Source: Nisaea sediminum
GTDB taxonomy: Bacteria > Pseudomonadota > Alphaproteobacteria > Thalassobaculales > Thalassobaculaceae
Direction of reading: 5' to 3'
Assembly: GCF_014904705.1 (NCBI RefSeq)
Contig: NZ_JACZCQ010000003.1
Coordinates: 682,001-746,000, forward strand
Length of the DNA: 64,000 nucleotides
Positions within the stretch are counted from its first letter, which is position 1, and each line of letters opens with the position of its first letter. This document shows positions 62,142 to 64,000 of the stretch, one piece after another. The notes under the pieces are model-generated. The model ran no database searches. It saw only the letters and a list, made by a program, of their open reading frames with translations, and was not told the origin of the DNA. Made by a program: the position numbers and the translations under genes.

Positions 62142-63164
62142 ATGGGCATGCGCATCCGCGAGGATTACCGGGGCATCACCGGACCGGAAAAAGCCGGCAT
62201 TCTCCTGATGTCGCTTGGCGAAGACCAGGCCGGTAAGCTCTTCGCTCTGCTTGACGACGAGGAGATCAAGGAAGTCTCCCAGGTGATGGCCGGGCTCGGC
62301 ACGGTCAGCTCCAATATCGTCGAGCGGCTGTTCGTCGAGTTCGCCGAGCAGGTCTCCTCCACCGGCTCCCTGGTCGGCTCGATGGACTCGACCGAACGCC
62401 TGCTGACCAAGGTGCTCGGCGGCGACCGCGTTAGCGCGATCATGGAAGAAATCCGCGGTCCGGCCGGCCGCACCATGTGGGACAAGCTCGCCAACGTGAA
62501 CGAGCAGGTCCTCGCGAACTTCCTGAAGAACGAATATCCGCAGACCGTGGCGGTGATCCTCGGAAAGATCGGCCAGGCCCATGCCGGCAAGGTGCTCTCG
62601 ATCCTGCCCGAGAACTTCGCCATGGAAGTGGTCATGCGCATGCTGCGCATGGAGGCCGTGAACAAGGAGATCGAGAAGGACGTGGAGCGCGTGCTGCGCA
62701 CCGAATTCATGTCGAACCTCGCCCGCACCAACCGGCGCGACGCGCACGAGATGATGGCGGAGATTTTCAACAACCTCGACCGGGCGACGGAGAGCCGGTT
62801 CCTCTCGGCGCTGGAAGAGCGCAACAAGGACAGCGCGGAGAAGATCCGCAGCCTGATGTTCACCTTCGAGGATCTGGCGCGGATCGATCCGGCGGGCGTG
62901 CAGACGCTGCTCCGTGCTGTCGACAAGGACAAGCTGACGATCGCGCTGAAGGGCGCATCGGAGGAGCTGAAGGACCTGTTCTTCTCCAACATGTCGGAGC
63001 GCGCGGCGAAGCTGCTGCGCGAGGACATGCAGTCGCTTGGCCCGATGCGCCTGAAGGATGTCGAAGACGCCCAGACCGCGATGGTGACGGCGGCGAAGGA
63101 TCTGGCGGACCGCGGCGAGCTCGTGATCGGCGGCTCCGGCGGCGACGACCAGCTCGTCTACTGA
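62142..63164 (+). CDS. fliG: Flagellar motor switch protein FliG
   Basis: The 340-residue protein has the three FliG domains. The N-terminal part opens with [40 protein letters not shown]. The middle domain has [31 protein letters not shown], the EHPQT-like segment. The C-terminal torque domain reads [27 protein letters not shown] and [28 protein letters not shown] with its charged surface helix. FliG couples stator proton flow to rotor rotation. No other flagellar gene is visible on either side, which is unusual and could mean a second copy or a rearranged operon. Confidence 0.95.
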   Translation: MGMRIREDYRGITGPEKAGILLMSLGEDQAGKLFALLDDEEIKEVSQVMAGLGTVSSNIVERLFVEFAEQVSSTGSLVGSMDSTERLLTKVLGGDRVSAIMEEIRGPAGRTMWDKLANVNEQVLANFLKNEYPQTVAVILGKIGQAHAGKVLSILPENFAMEVVMRMLRMEAVNKEIEKDVERVLRTEFMSNLARTNRRDAHEMMAEIFNNLDRATESRFLSALEERNKDSAEKIRSLMFTFEDLARIDPAGVQTLLRAVDKDKLTIALKGASEELKDLFFSNMSERAAKLLREDMQSLGPMRLKDVEDAQTAMVTAAKDLADRGELVIGGSGGDDQLVY

Positions 63165-63181
63165 CCTGATCTACTCCTCAC

Positions 63182-64000
63182 TCAGGTGCCGCCAAGCACC
63201 GGCAACGGGCGGTGCACGGTCTGCCGGCCGTCCTTGAAGGCATAGAGCGGCTGGGAAATTTCCGCGACCGCCATCGCCGGATCCGTATTTTCGATCACCA
63301 CCAGATCCGCCGGCTTGCCGATCCCGATCCCGTAATCCTTCAGGTTCATCAATCTCGCAGAACGGGTGGTCACCATCTCGAGGCAGGCCCTCAGCATGTC
63401 CGTGCGGCCGACCTGCGCGATGTTCGCATAGAGATTGGCCATCCGGATCAGCGAGCCGTCGCCGAACGGGGTGAAGGGGTTGAGCACGTTGTTGGTGGAG
63501 AGCGAGCAGGTCACCCCATGCTCCAGCATCCGGTGCACAGGGGACACTCCACGCGGCACCGAATGATCGTGCTCCCGCCCCATCAGGAAGAGATCTGTCG
63601 AGGGCAGCACCGTGACCGCGACACCGGCATCGGCGAGCCTCTTCGCATATTGTTCGAACTGCACCGGCGGCATGGCGGACAACTTGCTGACATGACCGAT
63701 AGCGACGCGCCCGCCCCACCCGTACTCGTCCGTCTTCCGCATCACGTAATCCGCGTCGACGGATGAGAGGTCGGTCGAGAAATCCAGATGCATGTCGATA
63801 TCGACATCGAATTCCCGCGCCATCTCGAACACCCGGTCGATCTGGCCGTTCGGGTCCGTATCCGTATAGGGCGTCGCGCCGACGCAGCGCGCACCGTCCC
63901 TCAGCGCGGTCACCATCAGCTCGTCGGTCCCCGGATTGTTCAACAAGCCTTCCTGCGGGAAGACGCAGATCTCGGTCTCCACCGCCCAGCGCCAGTCCGC
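63182..64000 (-). CDS. Amidohydrolase family protein, cytosine-deaminase-like (partial)
   Basis: The frame runs through the window edge, so the N-terminus with the first metal-binding HxH is missing; 273 residues with the stop are seen. DIDMHLDFSTDLSSVDADYVMRKTDEYGWGGRVAIGHVSKLSAMPP holds the His and the GH pair of the cytosine deaminase/N-isopropylammelide-type amidohydrolases. Later STNNVLNPFTPFGDGSLIRMANL occupies the place of the DDVxDPW segment, with Asn-Asn where the E. coli enzyme has two Asp. KPADLVVIENTDP closes the composite domain. It converges with fliG, 17 bases apart. Confidence 0.85.
   Translation of the reverse strand, partial: ADWRWAVETEICVFPQEGLLNNPGTDELMVTALRDGARCVGATPYTDTDPNGQIDRVFEMAREFDVDIDMHLDFSTDLSSVDADYVMRKTDEYGWGGRVAIGHVSKLSAMPPVQFEQYAKRLADAGVAVTVLPSTDLFLMGREHDHSVPRGVSPVHRMLEHGVTCSLSTNNVLNPFTPFGDGSLIRMANLYANIAQVGRTDMLRACLEMVTTRSARLMNLKDYGIGIGKPADLVVIENTDPAMAVAEISQPLYAFKDGRQTVHRPLPVLGGT

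Overview
The window looks like chromosomal DNA of a GC-rich, free-living and probably marine alphaproteobacterium. The reasons are the guaB-RNA methyltransferase and Ppx-RlmE gene pairs, the many TRAP transporters, the IclR/GntR/LysR-controlled organic-acid catabolic clusters, a TauD-type dioxygenase, a taurine-pyruvate-type aminotransferase and a fliG gene. An affiliation near Rhodospirillales or Thalassobaculales is my inference, not something I could test. Three stretches are clearly richer in A+T than the rest: about 0.4-1.35 kb, 23.2-27.4 kb, and the spacers at 37.7-38.1 and 38.9-39.4 kb. They coincide with accessory or surface-related genes.

Layout. 1-1.2 kb: an acyltransferase-3 gene cut by the window edge and an AT-rich GNA1-like acetyltransferase. 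1.3-13.8 kb: mostly housekeeping genes (guaA, guaB, RsmB-family and RlmE RNA methyltransferases, Ppx/GppA, CorA, small acetyltransferases, a flavin reductase, an MBL-fold hydrolase) plus a GDP-mannose 3,5-epimerase-like gene. 13.95 kb: tRNA-Gln(CTG). 14.2-22 kb: a TAXI-type TRAP transporter, IclR regulator, class III CoA-transferase, SDR, MaoC hydratase and enoyl-CoA hydratase, which together look like uptake and CoA-dependent breakdown of a carboxylic acid.

23.2-40.3 kb is the most distinctive region. Eleven minus-strand genes, nearly all overlapping or a few bases apart, form one apparent operon. It begins with a small RTX protein whose N-terminal part is very rich in Thr/Ser, followed by a large glycosyltransferase, a type I secretion ABC transporter and its HlyD-type adaptor, a membrane-anchored coiled-coil protein, a GT4 glycosyltransferase, a methyltransferase, GalE and three more glycosyltransferases. 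Divergent from it lie an unrecognised probable helix-turn-helix protein and a second RTX protein with an unusual metzincin active site. I infer a dedicated system that makes, glycosylates and exports an RTX surface protein.

40.3-48 kb: amidohydrolase, RidA-like protein, cupin, aminotransferase, DEAD-box helicase, Nudix hydrolase and Pit phosphate transporter. 48.4-57.3 kb: a GntR-controlled PdxA-like dehydrogenase and DctPQM TRAP transporter, facing a TPP enzyme and acyl-CoA synthetase under a second GntR. 57.5-64 kb: DUF2189 membrane protein, TauD-type dioxygenase, CmcJ-like oxidoreductase with a LysR regulator and candidate binding sites, a methyltransferase, fliG away from other flagellar genes, and an amidohydrolase cut by the window edge.
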